Source of the DNA: JALEFZ01 sp038527485
GTDB taxonomy: Bacteria > Bacteroidota > Bacteroidia > J057
NCBI GenBank assembly: GCA_038527485.1
Contig: JBCBFT010000012.1
Location: forward strand, 30,652-94,651
Direction of reading: 5' to 3'
Length of the DNA stretch: 64,000 nucleotides
Shown here: positions 1-8,522 of the stretch, one piece after another
Layout: each line of letters opens with the position of its first letter
Position numbering within the stretch: the stretch's first letter is position 1
Notes under the pieces: generated by a model
The model's database searches: none
What the model was told of the DNA's origin: nothing
Seen by the model: only the letters and a program-made list of their open reading frames with translations
Translations under genes and position numbers: made by a program

Positions 1-272
1 TTGATCAGCTCAGGTGTGATATTCATCCCTCCGATGGCTGCACGTGCAGAAGAGATGTTCGCAAAAACTTCTTTTTCGTTTTCTGCCGCAGCTTTGGCAG
101 TCTCTACGAGATTAGGGATCAAATTGGCGCGTCGGTTATATACGACCTCTACGTCACCCCATTGAGACTGCACGTTTTCTTGGAGCTCGACCATGTTGTT
201 CTGGCTAGAGATATAGGAGCACCCTCCCATGACGAAAACCAAAGCGATGATGATCAAAAATATTCGTTGCAT
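1..272 (-). CDS. LemA family lipoprotein (partial, N-terminal part only)
   Basis: The first 90 codons of a LemA-family protein are visible; the rest lies before the window. Residues 1-18 are a lipoprotein signal ending in a lipobox (FVMGGC, Cys18), so the protein should be lipid-anchored on the periplasmic side. The following stretch, with LQENVQSQWGDVEVVYNRR and then LIPNLVETAKAAA, is the hallmark of LemA coiled-helix proteins. The biochemical role of the family is not settled. The start is the ATG at 270-272; no upstream neighbour on this strand is close (HDAC-like gene ends 149 bp away). Confidence 0.85.
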   Translation of the reverse strand, partial: MQRIFLIIIALVFVMGGCSYISSQNNMVELQENVQSQWGDVEVVYNRRANLIPNLVETAKAAAENEKEVFANISSARAAIGGMNITPELI

Positions 273-420
273 AAATCAGATTCTTGTTAACGTTTGCTTC
301 TTTTATGTAGACAAAACAATATCGCCTAGACCAAAGATTCAAATATGAATATAAAGTTGAAAAGAAATTTAATGGCTGATTAAAGTCATGGACCAGTCAT
401 TAAAGTACCTGTTTTTCGAG

Positions 421-1323
421 TTAAAAATAGATTTCCTGTGCGAGTCGGAATGTATTGCAATGTGCTTCGACTATATCTGTGAGCATCGGAGAATAGCCGC
501 CGCCCAATGATATGACGAGTGGGATACCCTCTTTCTTTGCAGTAGAAATCACATACTCATCTCTTCTTTTACAACCTGCTCGACTAAGCGAAAGTTTGCC
601 TAATTTATCTGTTTCCAGCACATCTACACCTGATAGGTAAAATATGACATCTGGTTCTACTAAGTCGATTAAGTAGGGGAGTTTATTGTACAAAATATCT
701 AGATACGCGTGGTCTCCCATACCCGTAGGACATCCAACGTCAAGGTCGGAGACTTGCTTTCGATAGGGATAGTTGGCCTGGCCGTGCATGCTAAAGGTAA
801 ATACCCTAGCTTCGTTGCGAAAAATTTCTGCTGTGCCATTTCCCTGATGTACATCTAAGTCTACGACAAGTGCCCGTTGGATCTTTCCTTGGCCTAGTAA
901 CCAATTGGCTGCGATGGCAATGTCATTGAGCAAGCAAAATCCTTCTCCGTGATCTGTAAATGCATGATGGGTACCGCCTGCGCCATTGATGGCGACGCCA
1001 TACTCCATGGCATATAGCGCGTTTTGGATGGTACCTTGGGGAATGGTGATGGCGCGCTGTACAAGTTGCTGGGAAAATGGGAACCCTGTGCGCCGCGCTT
1101 CCTTTGCAGAGATCGTCCCCTTATCTAGTTTCTCCCAATACTCAGGTAGATGTGTGAGGAGAATGGTGTCTATGTCGATTGTCTCTGGGCAGTACAGGTT
1201 GGATTCGGAGATCGTGCCTTCATACACAAGCTGCTCTGGAATGAGATCATACTTTTCCATAGGGAAACGGTGACCTGCAGGCAAGGGATGTTTGTATAAA
1301 GGAGACCAGGCAATTTTTAACAC
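421..1323 (-). CDS. Histone deacetylase superfamily protein (AcuC/HDAC-like)
   Basis: A 300-residue protein of the arginase/deacetylase fold. Visible motifs are GGTHHAF (His119/His120, the general acid/base pair), DLDVHQGNGT (Asp157 and His159 as zinc ligands), SGVDVLETDKLG (Asp234, third zinc ligand) and LGGGYS near the C-terminus. Family members remove acetyl groups from acetyl-lysine, acetylpolyamines or acetoin-linked substrates; the substrate here cannot be read. The start is GTG (1321-1323), chosen because VLKIAWSP aligns with the usual beginning of the family; the first internal ATG would remove the first strand. It appears to be a single-gene unit. Confidence 0.88.
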   Translation of the reverse strand: MLKIAWSPLYKHPLPAGHRFPMEKYDLIPEQLVYEGTISESNLYCPETIDIDTILLTHLPEYWEKLDKGTISAKEARRTGFPFSQQLVQRAITIPQGTIQNALYAMEYGVAINGAGGTHHAFTDHGEGFCLLNDIAIAANWLLGQGKIQRALVVDLDVHQGNGTAEIFRNEARVFTFSMHGQANYPYRKQVSDLDVGCPTGMGDHAYLDILYNKLPYLIDLVEPDVIFYLSGVDVLETDKLGKLSLSRAGCKRRDEYVISTAKKEGIPLVISLGGGYSPMLTDIVEAHCNTFRLAQEIYF

Positions 1324-1445
1324 AGTCGCTAATTATTTTCCTCCGAAAAACTTATAAATCTGAATTCTGTTTGGTCAAAACTGTGAATTTAATGATAAAC
1401 TTTTGCCTTTGCTGCTCCTTTTGTAAATTCATTGTGTTTATTTGA

Positions 1446-1461
1446 GGAGATTGCAATCTCC
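1446..1461. promoter_or_regulatory. Perfect 16-bp palindrome upstream of the GIN-domain gene
   Basis: GGAGATTGCAATCTCC reads the same on both strands and ends 35 bp before the start codon of the DUF2807 gene. The position suits an operator or a small 5' leader structure. No regulator gene is adjacent. Confidence 0.4.
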
Positions 1462-1496
1462 CACTGTTATTATTCACTATCAGAATCAGTTCCATT

Positions 1497-2261
1497 ATGA
1501 GATTTGTTAGGATCCTCGTTTACATTGTGGTTGTCATCGGAGCGGGTGCCTTTTTTTACAACCGCTACGAAGAAAAGCAGCATGATCGCCTTCATGAAGA
1601 AGAGTTTGAGCATGAAACAGACTACTCTCATTACGAAGACCAATCGCTCGCATACTTTTCGGCTATCCGCTTATCGGGGAACTATGAGGTGGAGGTGAAA
1701 ATTGGGAATAAGCCTCATATTCATATAGAAGCTGTAAATAGTGATGCCCGTGATGATATCAAGGCTTTCGTAGAAGATCGTACACTGCACGTACAACCTA
1801 GAGACAAACGATTCAAATGGAGGGAGAAGTATAAGTTGGAAATCACGGCTCCTGCCCTGTCCATGCTTCATGTGAGTGGTTCTTCCGAGGTGGATATCGT
1901 AGATCAAATCACGGGGAATCAATTTGACTTGAATGTCTCAGGAAAGGGAGATGTTGACATGGATTTGGATGTGCGTACATTCCAAGCAAATTTGAGCGGC
2001 AAGGCAGACATCGACGTAGGAGGCCAAGCGTCTTACTCGGAGTTGACTGTTTCTGGTTCAGGTGACATTCATGCCTTTGATCTGAGAACAAAGAAGACAC
2101 GTGTCAATATCAGCGGAAAAGGAAACGCAGAGATTTATACCTTAGATGAGCTAGATGCAAAGCTTTCGGGGGCAGGTACGATCCTATACCGTGGCAATCC
2201 TTCGAGAATCAATAAGCACAAATCTGGTATAGGTACGATTCGCCCTGCTGTAGAGGAGTAA
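1497..2261 (+). CDS. Head GIN domain (DUF2807) membrane-anchored protein
   Basis: A 254-residue protein with one N-terminal hydrophobic helix (about residues 5-22, signal or anchor) followed by a charged segment and then repeated beta-strand patterns with Ser/Gly-rich turns (VSGSSEVDI, VSGKGDVDM, LSGKADIDV, VSGSGDIHA, ISGKGNAEI, LSGAGT). This ladder is typical of the auto-transporter adhesin 'head GIN' domain, a beta-solenoid exported to the envelope in Bacteroidota. The function of the family is unknown. It stands alone and is followed by a bidirectional terminator shared with the convergent membrane protein gene. Confidence 0.85.
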   Translation: MRFVRILVYIVVVIGAGAFFYNRYEEKQHDRLHEEEFEHETDYSHYEDQSLAYFSAIRLSGNYEVEVKIGNKPHIHIEAVNSDARDDIKAFVEDRTLHVQPRDKRFKWREKYKLEITAPALSMLHVSGSSEVDIVDQITGNQFDLNVSGKGDVDMDLDVRTFQANLSGKADIDVGGQASYSELTVSGSGDIHAFDLRTKKTRVNISGKGNAEIYTLDELDAKLSGAGTILYRGNPSRINKHKSGIGTIRPAVEE

Positions 2262-2296
2262 TCAATTATACGAACTGAAATTCAGTGCCATAAAAA

Positions 2297-2325
2297 AAGA
2301 GGCTGCCCACAAAAGGTAGCCTCTT
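2297..2325. terminator. Bidirectional intrinsic terminator
   Basis: An 11-bp stem (AAGAGGCTGCC with GGTAGCCTCTT, one G-U pair) and a 7-nt loop is flanked by an A-tract on the left and a T-rich run on the right. It serves both the + strand GIN gene and the convergent - strand membrane gene. Confidence 0.8.
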
Positions 2326-2392
2326 CTTATTTTAGTTAGCGGAGCATCATATTTGACAAGACATAATGACTCACACTTGCTGTATTGTTTTT

Positions 2393-2965
2393 TTATTTTG
2401 TCTTAGCTTTCGGCTTTTCGAAGATCAATGAAAAACCAGCAACAAATACGGCTGCGAATGCCAACCAATATCCGATACCGACCATTTCAAAGAAGTTGAA
2501 CTTCAAACCTGCTGTCACTTCTTGACCTAGGAAATTGATAGAAGTGGAGAAGCGTTGGCTGAGCCAAAAGAAAAAGCCATAACCTGCTCCCATGAATAAA
2601 AGGTTAAACCAGATGCCACGCTTATACGACTTTCCTGTGAGACCTCTGAAGATATATCCTAAGGAATAGAGCACATAAATAAGCGGAGCGACCAAGATCG
2701 CAATGAATCCACCCACTGTCAAATACCCCTCCCATGCTTTTGCGGCATTCCACATTTGCTCTAGTGCGAGGATTAATCCCTTTCCCTGATCAAATTCCAA
2801 TAGGCCGAAACGATCCAATACAACACGTGTAAAGGTATATCCGCTTACGGAAAGCTGATCCCCACTCGTACTTAGGATAGCCGTATTGATCTCGACAAAG
2901 GGAAGAAAAAAGGCCCCGATGCCAGTCAGACCCGCGAGTATCAATAACAATTGTTCTAATTTCAT
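2393..2965 (-). CDS. Hypothetical four-helix membrane protein
   Basis: I do not recognise the family. The 190-residue product has hydrophobic segments at about 5-25, 82-108, 117-136 and 160-183, and a basic tail (EKPKAKTK). A polar segment between helices 1 and 2 (about 28-80) should be outside the cytoplasm. There is no signal-peptidase site, so it is an inner-membrane protein. Convergent with the GIN-domain gene and without an evident operon partner. Confidence 0.65.
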   Translation of the reverse strand: MKLEQLLLILAGLTGIGAFFLPFVEINTAILSTSGDQLSVSGYTFTRVVLDRFGLLEFDQGKGLILALEQMWNAAKAWEGYLTVGGFIAILVAPLIYVLYSLGYIFRGLTGKSYKRGIWFNLLFMGAGYGFFFWLSQRFSTSINFLGQEVTAGLKFNFFEMVGIGYWLAFAAVFVAGFSLIFEKPKAKTK

Positions 2966-3243
2966 GATTTAGTCGGAGTTTCTGGTGAATATCTTGTACC
3001 AAGACAAGTAAATAAAGGTCAAATGTTTGGATTAAGAAAACAGCATTTGCCTAAAGACTCATGATAATATACGGGGGATGGAATGAAAGGTAAAGGAAAC
3101 AGATAAAAAAATGGCTATATTCTCTGTCATTCCTGCTAAATTAGCTGGAAGATATTTGGTGCGCATGCTTCAATTTAGCCCCTCAAGCCAAATGACTTCT
3201 AGCAAGTATTTTTTATCCTTTTGAAAGTCAAAGATTTTAGTAG

Positions 3244-4287
3244 ATGCCACGCATAGACCTTAGAAGTGATACATTGACACAGCCTACTGCCGCCATGCGA
3301 GAGGCGATGTTTCAGGCGCAAGTGGGCGACGACGTATATGGAGAAGATCCCTCAATCAACGAATTGCAAGCTTACACTGCTGACTTATTTGGCAAAGAAG
3401 ATGCTTTATTCTGTGCTTCGGGTACCATGTGTAACCAGATTGCGATCCGAGTTTCTACCCAGCCCCAAGACGAGGTTATATGCGATCAGCGTGCCCATAT
3501 CTATCTCTATGAAGGGGGAGGTTTGATGGTCAATTCCTTTGTGTCGGTCCGTTTGCTCCAAGGCGATCGTAGCAGACTGCATGCTGCGCAGATTGAAGAA
3601 AATATCAATCCAGACGATGTGCATTTTCCTCGTACCTCTCTCGTAGCGTTGGAAAATACCGCTAATAAAGGTGGGGGCAGTATCTATCTTTTGTCTCAGA
3701 TTGCCGCCATTCGGGAGGTCTGCGATCGTCATGGCCTGCGCCTCCACCTAGATGGTGCACGTATCATGAATGCCTGTGTAGCTGGTGGATATACCCCCAA
3801 GGATATGGGCGACCAGTTTGATACGATCTCCATCTGCCTATCCAAAGGACTGGGAGCACCCGTAGGCTCAGTCCTGCTAGGAGACAAGGCCACGATTCAG
3901 CATGCCAAGCGTGTACGAAAAATGCTGGGTGGAGGGATGCGCCAGGGAGGATTCCTAGCAGCAGCAGGGCTCTATGCCTTGCAGCATCATGTGGACCGGC
4001 TGGAAGAGGACCACCGGCGGGCGCAGAAGATTGGGGCATTCCTTGAAAAGGCAGATTGGATCGAAGACCTGATGCCAGTAGAGACTAATATCGTAGCCTT
4101 CAAGCCCAATCCAAATGCGATCAGCACAGATGCTTTGAAGGCTTACTTGACCTCACAGGACATCCATGTTTCGGCTTTTGGACCTGGATACCTGCGCATG
4201 GTGACGCACCTCCACATCACAGATGAGATGACCGATCGTGTGATTCATGTATTGGCCCAAGCTCCTGTGGGCGAGTTTATCGCTTGA
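3244..4287 (+). CDS. Low-specificity L-threonine aldolase
   Basis: A 347-residue PLP-dependent aldolase that splits threonine or allo-threonine into glycine and acetaldehyde. Visible features are the N-terminal IDLRSDTLTQPT, His85 in QRAHIY (expected to stack on PLP), the HLDGAR motif (Asp170, Arg173) and the Schiff-base lysine Lys201 in CLSKGLGAPVGS. Full length for the family. Its stop is 4 bp from the stop of the convergent oxidoreductase gene. It has no operon partner, consistent with a housekeeping role in glycine/threonine metabolism. Confidence 0.93.
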   Translation: MPRIDLRSDTLTQPTAAMREAMFQAQVGDDVYGEDPSINELQAYTADLFGKEDALFCASGTMCNQIAIRVSTQPQDEVICDQRAHIYLYEGGGLMVNSFVSVRLLQGDRSRLHAAQIEENINPDDVHFPRTSLVALENTANKGGGSIYLLSQIAAIREVCDRHGLRLHLDGARIMNACVAGGYTPKDMGDQFDTISICLSKGLGAPVGSVLLGDKATIQHAKRVRKMLGGGMRQGGFLAAAGLYALQHHVDRLEEDHRRAQKIGAFLEKADWIEDLMPVETNIVAFKPNPNAISTDALKAYLTSQDIHVSAFGPGYLRMVTHLHITDEMTDRVIHVLAQAPVGEFIA

Positions 4288-4291
4288 TAGA

Positions 4292-5278
4292 TCATTCATT
4301 AGGAAATTTGAGCCCCCATTCTGCCCGAAATGTATCCATAAGTCGATGGATGCGCAGGGTTTCGCTGTGTGGCATGACGGGGCTTTCTTTCTTGCCTGTC
4401 CTCAACATCTCCATCACATGAGTGGCTTGATGCTGTAAGCCTGTAGCTTCATAGGGAAGGTGGTGAACTTCTGGCTCAGCAAAAGGCATTTCCAGAATGG
4501 CTTGTTGAGTTTTCCAAAAAAGAGGCACACGGATCAATCCCTTTGTTCCTGTAATGATGGCCTCTAAGGGCCCAGCTCCTTCAAAACTACAGTTGAGATT
4601 GGCGATGGCTCCATCTGCGTAGCGGAGAAGGTAAGCGGAGGCAAAATCCGAACCCGTAGAACCGATATGGGCCGTGCTATAGGTTTCTATAGGTTCTGCT
4701 TCCATCACGTAGTATGCAAGGGCAATAGGGTATATGCCAATGTCAAGAAGGGCTGAGCCTCCGAGTTCGAGGTTAAACTTGCGGTCGAGAGGGTCAAAAT
4801 CTGCAACATGGATAGAGAAATCCGCTGAGAAATGGCGGATTTGTCCAATCTTTCCTTCCTTGACCCATTGTTTGGCCTGCACCCAAGCGGGGAGAAAGCG
4901 TGACCAGAGAGCCTCCATAAGAAAAACGCCCTTGGCATTCGCTGCATCGATCATTTGCTGCGCTTGAGAGGTATTAATGGCCAGGGGCTTTTCACACAGA
5001 ACATGTTTGCCATGCTCGATAGCAAGGAGCGTATTTTCTAGATGGTAGGGGTGAGGAGTAGCAATGTAGATAATGTCTATGTCTGGATCTTGCACAAGTG
5101 CTTCATAAGAACCATAGGCACGTTCGAATCCGTATTGATTGGCAAAGGATTGGGCATTTTCCAATTTGCGAGAGCCTATCGCAAGCTTATGCGCGTCGGG
5201 CAGTGTCGCGAGTCCTTCGGCAAATTTTCCCGCAATTTTTCCTGTGGCAAGAATCCCCCAGTTATATGTTGATTTCAT
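4292..5278 (-). CDS. Gfo/Idh/MocA family oxidoreductase
   Basis: A 328-residue NAD(P)-dependent dehydrogenase. The N-terminal Rossmann fold (WGILATGKIAGKF, residues 7-19) is followed by the conserved CEKPLA motif with Lys97, and a C-terminal alpha/beta domain with LLDIGIYPIALA. Such enzymes oxidise or reduce sugars, inositols or trans-dihydrodiols; the substrate cannot be read. Two copies of the ATCTAAC-N3-GTTA palindrome lie 45 and 161 bp upstream of its start, so it may be under control of the regulator that reads that site. Confidence 0.88.
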   Translation of the reverse strand: MKSTYNWGILATGKIAGKFAEGLATLPDAHKLAIGSRKLENAQSFANQYGFERAYGSYEALVQDPDIDIIYIATPHPYHLENTLLAIEHGKHVLCEKPLAINTSQAQQMIDAANAKGVFLMEALWSRFLPAWVQAKQWVKEGKIGQIRHFSADFSIHVADFDPLDRKFNLELGGSALLDIGIYPIALAYYVMEAEPIETYSTAHIGSTGSDFASAYLLRYADGAIANLNCSFEGAGPLEAIITGTKGLIRVPLFWKTQQAILEMPFAEPEVHHLPYEATGLQHQATHVMEMLRTGKKESPVMPHSETLRIHRLMDTFRAEWGLKFPNE

Positions 5279-5322
5279 GCTGTGAGTTTAGTAGGATTTT
5301 AAGGTTATTTCTATAAAATAAA

Positions 5323-5339
5323 ATCTAACATTGTTATAT
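5323..5339. promoter_or_regulatory. Palindromic site ATCTAAC-ATT-GTTATAT (copy 1)
   Basis: Core TAAC-N3-GTTA inverted repeat 44 bp upstream of the Gfo/Idh/MocA gene start, preceded by an A/T-rich ATAAA run shared with the other copies. Probably an operator of an unidentified repressor. Confidence 0.5.
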
Positions 5340-5438
5340 CTATGGTTGTTTTTGTACTAGAGCGTATCTCTTGCTCCTGCATCTCACATGATGCATGGGA
5401 AATAAGAGATTAGTTAAAAGTCAAATACAAAAAATAAT

Positions 5439-5455
5439 ATCTAACGATGTTAATG
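5439..5455. promoter_or_regulatory. Palindromic site ATCTAAC-GAT-GTTAATG (copy 2)
   Basis: Same core as copy 1, 116 bp away in the same orientation (left arm identical, ATCTAAC). Right arm matches only in GTTA. Confidence 0.45.
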
Positions 5456-5807
5456 GTGGTTTTTCCTTTCTTTTAAGAACGGCACAAATAAAAAGTGGAA
5501 TACTGCCTCCTTTAGATTGTATCTGGAGCATATATATAGCTTCAGTTGCAAACTAAATGAAGCCAGTTCTATGCATAGCAGTTAAGAGAAATGTTTGGCC
5601 TACTGACGTTTATTTCCTTTCAGTAAGTGGTCAGAAGAAAACAAGTAATTTAAATGATGGCTCGCTTGATGCCTCTAGATCCTGCTGTCCATCAAGAGGC
5701 TTTCCAAAGCCACGAAGCAAGGTCCAAGATCTATTAATTGCAGATCAGATAGTGCAACAGACCATCGTAGACTTAGTACCATGAGTATGCGTTATGTTTA
5801 GAATAAA

Positions 5808-5824
5808 ATCTAACGCCGTTAGAT
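5808..5824. promoter_or_regulatory. Palindromic site ATCTAAC-GCC-GTTAGAT (copy 3, perfect)
   Basis: The best copy: 7-bp arms match perfectly around a 3-bp spacer. It lies 39 bp beyond the stop of the FKBP gene, so a role at a promoter is less obvious here. Confidence 0.45.
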
Positions 5825-5862
5825 GTGAATTTGCCTTTTTCTTGTTTTTAGCGTCTCAATAT

Positions 5863-6540
5863 CTATTCAAATGAGATAAGCTTCACATCCATACGGATAG
5901 GGGTATTGGGGGGAACTAAGTCGCCATTTCCACTTCGGCCATATGCCTCATCGCTAGGAATAAGTAAAATGGCGCGCCCATGGACCCTGAGTTCCTGCAG
6001 ACCTGCCTCTATTCCTGGAATCAAACCAGATAGGGTAGGGTAGGAGCCATCAGAAAATTGAATGGTATCCTCAACTAAGAAGGAGGTACCCGTAAGTGTT
6101 TGACCACTGGCTAATACTTTGACTGTGTCTGTAGAAGCGGGGAAGTCCTCTAAACGAAATGTATCCAGTGTGAAGGTATCTAATACTAAGGTGTCCGTCC
6201 CAAATGTATCTCGAACAACCACTGTATCAATCAAAATAGTATCCACCAGCAATGTATCTACTAAGAGCGCAGTGTCTGTCTGTATGATGTCGAGTCGGAG
6301 TGTGTCTATGTAAAAAGTATCCGCTATACCTGTGTCTAGAATGGCAATGAATACATCAGAGCTGAGAAAACGCCCCTCTAAACCCACTGAATCTACATAC
6401 GCATTGATCAATATCAGATCGGCCTCCAGAATCTCATCGTTGTCTAGCACCGCATTGCAAGAAAGTACGACACCCAGAAAAAGAAACCCTATGGTAGGTT
6501 TTAATGAAATGTGTATTTTGAAGAGTTTTTTGAGATTCAT
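5863..6540 (-). CDS. FKBP-type peptidyl-prolyl isomerase lipoprotein with pentapeptide-periodic insert
   Basis: A 225-residue lipoprotein (lipobox VVLSC, Cys28). The N-terminal INAYVDSVGL segment and the C-terminal part (TLTGTSFL, LSGLIPGIEAGLQ, LLIPSDEAYGRSG, PPNTPIRMDVKLI) are the two halves of an FKBP domain, which catalyses cis-trans proline isomerisation in periplasmic proteins. Between them, about residues 69-127, sits a run with Asp-Thr pairs every five residues (LLVDT, LLVDT, ILIDT, LVLDT, FTLDT). That insert is not part of normal FKBP. The start lies only 21 bp from the divergent gamma-glutamyltransferase start. Confidence 0.82.
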   Translation of the reverse strand: MNLKKLFKIHISLKPTIGFLFLGVVLSCNAVLDNDEILEADLILINAYVDSVGLEGRFLSSDVFIAILDTGIADTFYIDTLRLDIIQTDTALLVDTLLVDTILIDTVVVRDTFGTDTLVLDTFTLDTFRLEDFPASTDTVKVLASGQTLTGTSFLVEDTIQFSDGSYPTLSGLIPGIEAGLQELRVHGRAILLIPSDEAYGRSGNGDLVPPNTPIRMDVKLISFE

Positions 6541-6561
6541 GGATGCTAAATTACAATTCTA

Positions 6562-8247
6562 ATGAAACATATTCTTATCTGTCTATGCCTTTTTCTCGGC
6601 CTCTCAGCTATAGGGCAAGACCGTCTGACGGGAGAGATGTTTGCGACCCGTTCCGAAGTCATTGCCACACATGGGATGGCAGCTACCAGTCAGCCCCTAG
6701 CCACACAGGTGGCACTCGATATCCTTAAAGATGGCGGATCAGCCATCGATGCGGCTATTGCAGCCAATGCGACTTTGGGTTTGATGGAGCCTACGGGCTG
6801 TGGGATCGGAGGAGACCTCTTTGCTATCGTATGGGATGCCGAGTCCAAGCAATTGTACGGGCTCAATGCCAGTGGTCGATCTCCGATGGGATTGACAAGG
6901 GAGTATTTTATCGAAAATGGGCATAAAAAAATTCCCGCCTTTGGTCCATTGCCTGTCAGCGTTCCAGGAGCAGTAGATGGATGGTTTGAGCTGCATAAGA
7001 AATTCGGCAAGCTTCCGATGAAAGTGGTACTCGCACCCGCCATCAACTATGCAAAGGAAGGCTTTCCTGTGACAGAATTGATTGCTTATTATATGGAGCT
7101 TACGGGTAGACGTTTTAAGGACGAGCCCTATTTTGCTTCTACCTATATGCCCAATGGCCATACACCACGCAAAGGAGAGATTTTCAAAAATCCTAAACTC
7201 GCCTACACCTATGAGTTGATTGCCGACAAGGGGCGTAATGCTTTCTACAAAGGAGAGATCGCCAAGCGTATCGACAAGCACATGAAGGATATCGGCGGCT
7301 TTTTATCCATCAAAGACCTCAAAGCCCATGAAGGCGAGTGGGTCACGCCTGTTTCTACCAACTATCGTGGTTACGATGTATTTGAGCTCCCTCCCAATGG
7401 ACAGGGGATTGCTGCCCTGCAGATGCTGAATATCATGGAAGATTATGATGTCGCTTCTATGGGATTTGGTAGCGCAGAATACTTACACCTGTTGATCGAA
7501 GCCAAGAAAATCGCTTTTGAGGATCGCGCCAAGTTTTATGCAGATCCTGCCTTCAATAAGATTCCTCTTGATGAATTGATCTCTAAGGAATATGGGGAGG
7601 AGAGAAGAAAGTTAATGAATATGGAGCGCGCTGCATCGAGCTATCCAGCAGGTAAGCTTGGGCATGGAGAAACCATTTACCTGACAGTAGCTGATAAAGA
7701 CGGAAACATGGTCTCTTTTATCCAAAGTAACTATCGCGGCATGGGCTCTGGTGTGGTTCCTGATGATCTTGGATTTATGTTACAGGACAGAGGAGAGCTA
7801 TTTACACTAGAAGAAGGGCATTTCAACATGTATGAGCCTGGGAAACGTCCTTTTCACACCATCATCCCTGCTTTTGTCATGAAGGATGGCGAGCCATTTA
7901 TGAGCTTTGGTGTGATGGGAGGTGCCATGCAACCACAAGGGCATGTACAAGTGCTGGTCAATATGATTGATTTTGGCATGAACTTACAAGAAGCTGGCGA
8001 TGCCCCTCGAATGCGTCACATAGGATCATCTCAGCCCACAGGTGAAGAGATGCGCAATGGGGGAACCGTCTATTTAGAAAATGGATTTAGTCCTGATGTA
8101 CTACGCAAACTGAGGAGAATGGGACATAAGCTAGGAACATCTGTGGGTGGTTATGGCGGATACCAAGCCATCATGTGGGATGCCAAAGAGAAGGTGTATT
8201 ATGGTGCCTCGGAATCTCGCAAGGATGGTCAAGCAGCAGGATATTGA
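6562..8247 (+). CDS. Gamma-glutamyltransferase family protein
   Basis: A 561-residue secreted Ntn-hydrolase proenzyme. Residues 1-19 are a signal peptide ending near AIGQ. The large-subunit signature MEPTGCGIGGD is present; the small subunit should start at Thr371 in GHGETIYLTVADKDGN, where autocleavage gives the nucleophilic threonine. The C-terminal VMGGAMQPQGHVQV segment is a family hallmark. These enzymes hydrolyse or transfer the gamma-glutamyl group of glutathione or related peptides in the periplasm. It may instead be a cephalosporin-acylase-like member. Followed by a strong terminator. Confidence 0.9.
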   Translation: MKHILICLCLFLGLSAIGQDRLTGEMFATRSEVIATHGMAATSQPLATQVALDILKDGGSAIDAAIAANATLGLMEPTGCGIGGDLFAIVWDAESKQLYGLNASGRSPMGLTREYFIENGHKKIPAFGPLPVSVPGAVDGWFELHKKFGKLPMKVVLAPAINYAKEGFPVTELIAYYMELTGRRFKDEPYFASTYMPNGHTPRKGEIFKNPKLAYTYELIADKGRNAFYKGEIAKRIDKHMKDIGGFLSIKDLKAHEGEWVTPVSTNYRGYDVFELPPNGQGIAALQMLNIMEDYDVASMGFGSAEYLHLLIEAKKIAFEDRAKFYADPAFNKIPLDELISKEYGEERRKLMNMERAASSYPAGKLGHGETIYLTVADKDGNMVSFIQSNYRGMGSGVVPDDLGFMLQDRGELFTLEEGHFNMYEPGKRPFHTIIPAFVMKDGEPFMSFGVMGGAMQPQGHVQVLVNMIDFGMNLQEAGDAPRMRHIGSSQPTGEEMRNGGTVYLENGFSPDVLRKLRRMGHKLGTSVGGYGGYQAIMWDAKEKVYYGASESRKDGQAAGY

Positions 8248-8335
8248 GTGAGCAAGATAATGGGGCAAGAACTGCTTCCTATTTGTTGACCCTTTGGGTA
8301 TACAGAGTCCCAATAATCTGATTTTGAACATGTAG

Positions 8336-8385
8336 AAAGACCTGTAGCTACGTTAGCGTCAATCGATAATGTACTACAGGTCTTT
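8336..8385 (+). terminator. Intrinsic terminator of the gamma-glutamyltransferase gene
   Basis: A perfect 12-bp stem (AAAGACCTGTAG with CTACAGGTCTTT) encloses a 26-nt loop and is followed by AAATTTTTTC. It lies 88 bp after the stop codon at 8247. Confidence 0.75.
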
Positions 8386-8522
8386 AAATTTTTTCATATA
8401 TAATAACGATTATCACGAATGAGTGGATTTCGTATTTTCTATCTAGAGATGTCGATTTATCGCGTCTCCACATAGAAAACAAATCCCATCTAGATTCATG
8501 CGTAATAATTACTCATTAAAAA

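Larger units (their letters stand above)
5279..5862. other. 584-bp gene-free region with palindromic sites
   Basis: No convincing gene. It carries three copies of the palindrome ATCTAAC-N3-GTTA (5323-5339, 5439-5455, 5808-5824) and two simple inverted repeats: CTTGATG/CATCAAG at 5665-5671 and 5690-5696, and GGCTTT-CC-AAAGCC at 5698-5711. A 75-codon open frame at 5557-5784 shows no recognisable protein character and was not called. Confidence 0.6.

Noticed and set aside
1054..1262. Long antisense frames over HDAC-like, gamma-glutamyltransferase, oxidoreductase and other genes
   Set aside because: They lie inside well-supported genes and have no family resemblance; they arise from codon bias in the real frame.
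5557..5784. 75-codon open frame in the 5.3-5.8 kb gap
   Set aside because: No recognisable domain, no hydrophobic or helical pattern, odd composition (many Ser, Arg and Pro in the middle) and palindromic DNA inside it; likely a chance frame.
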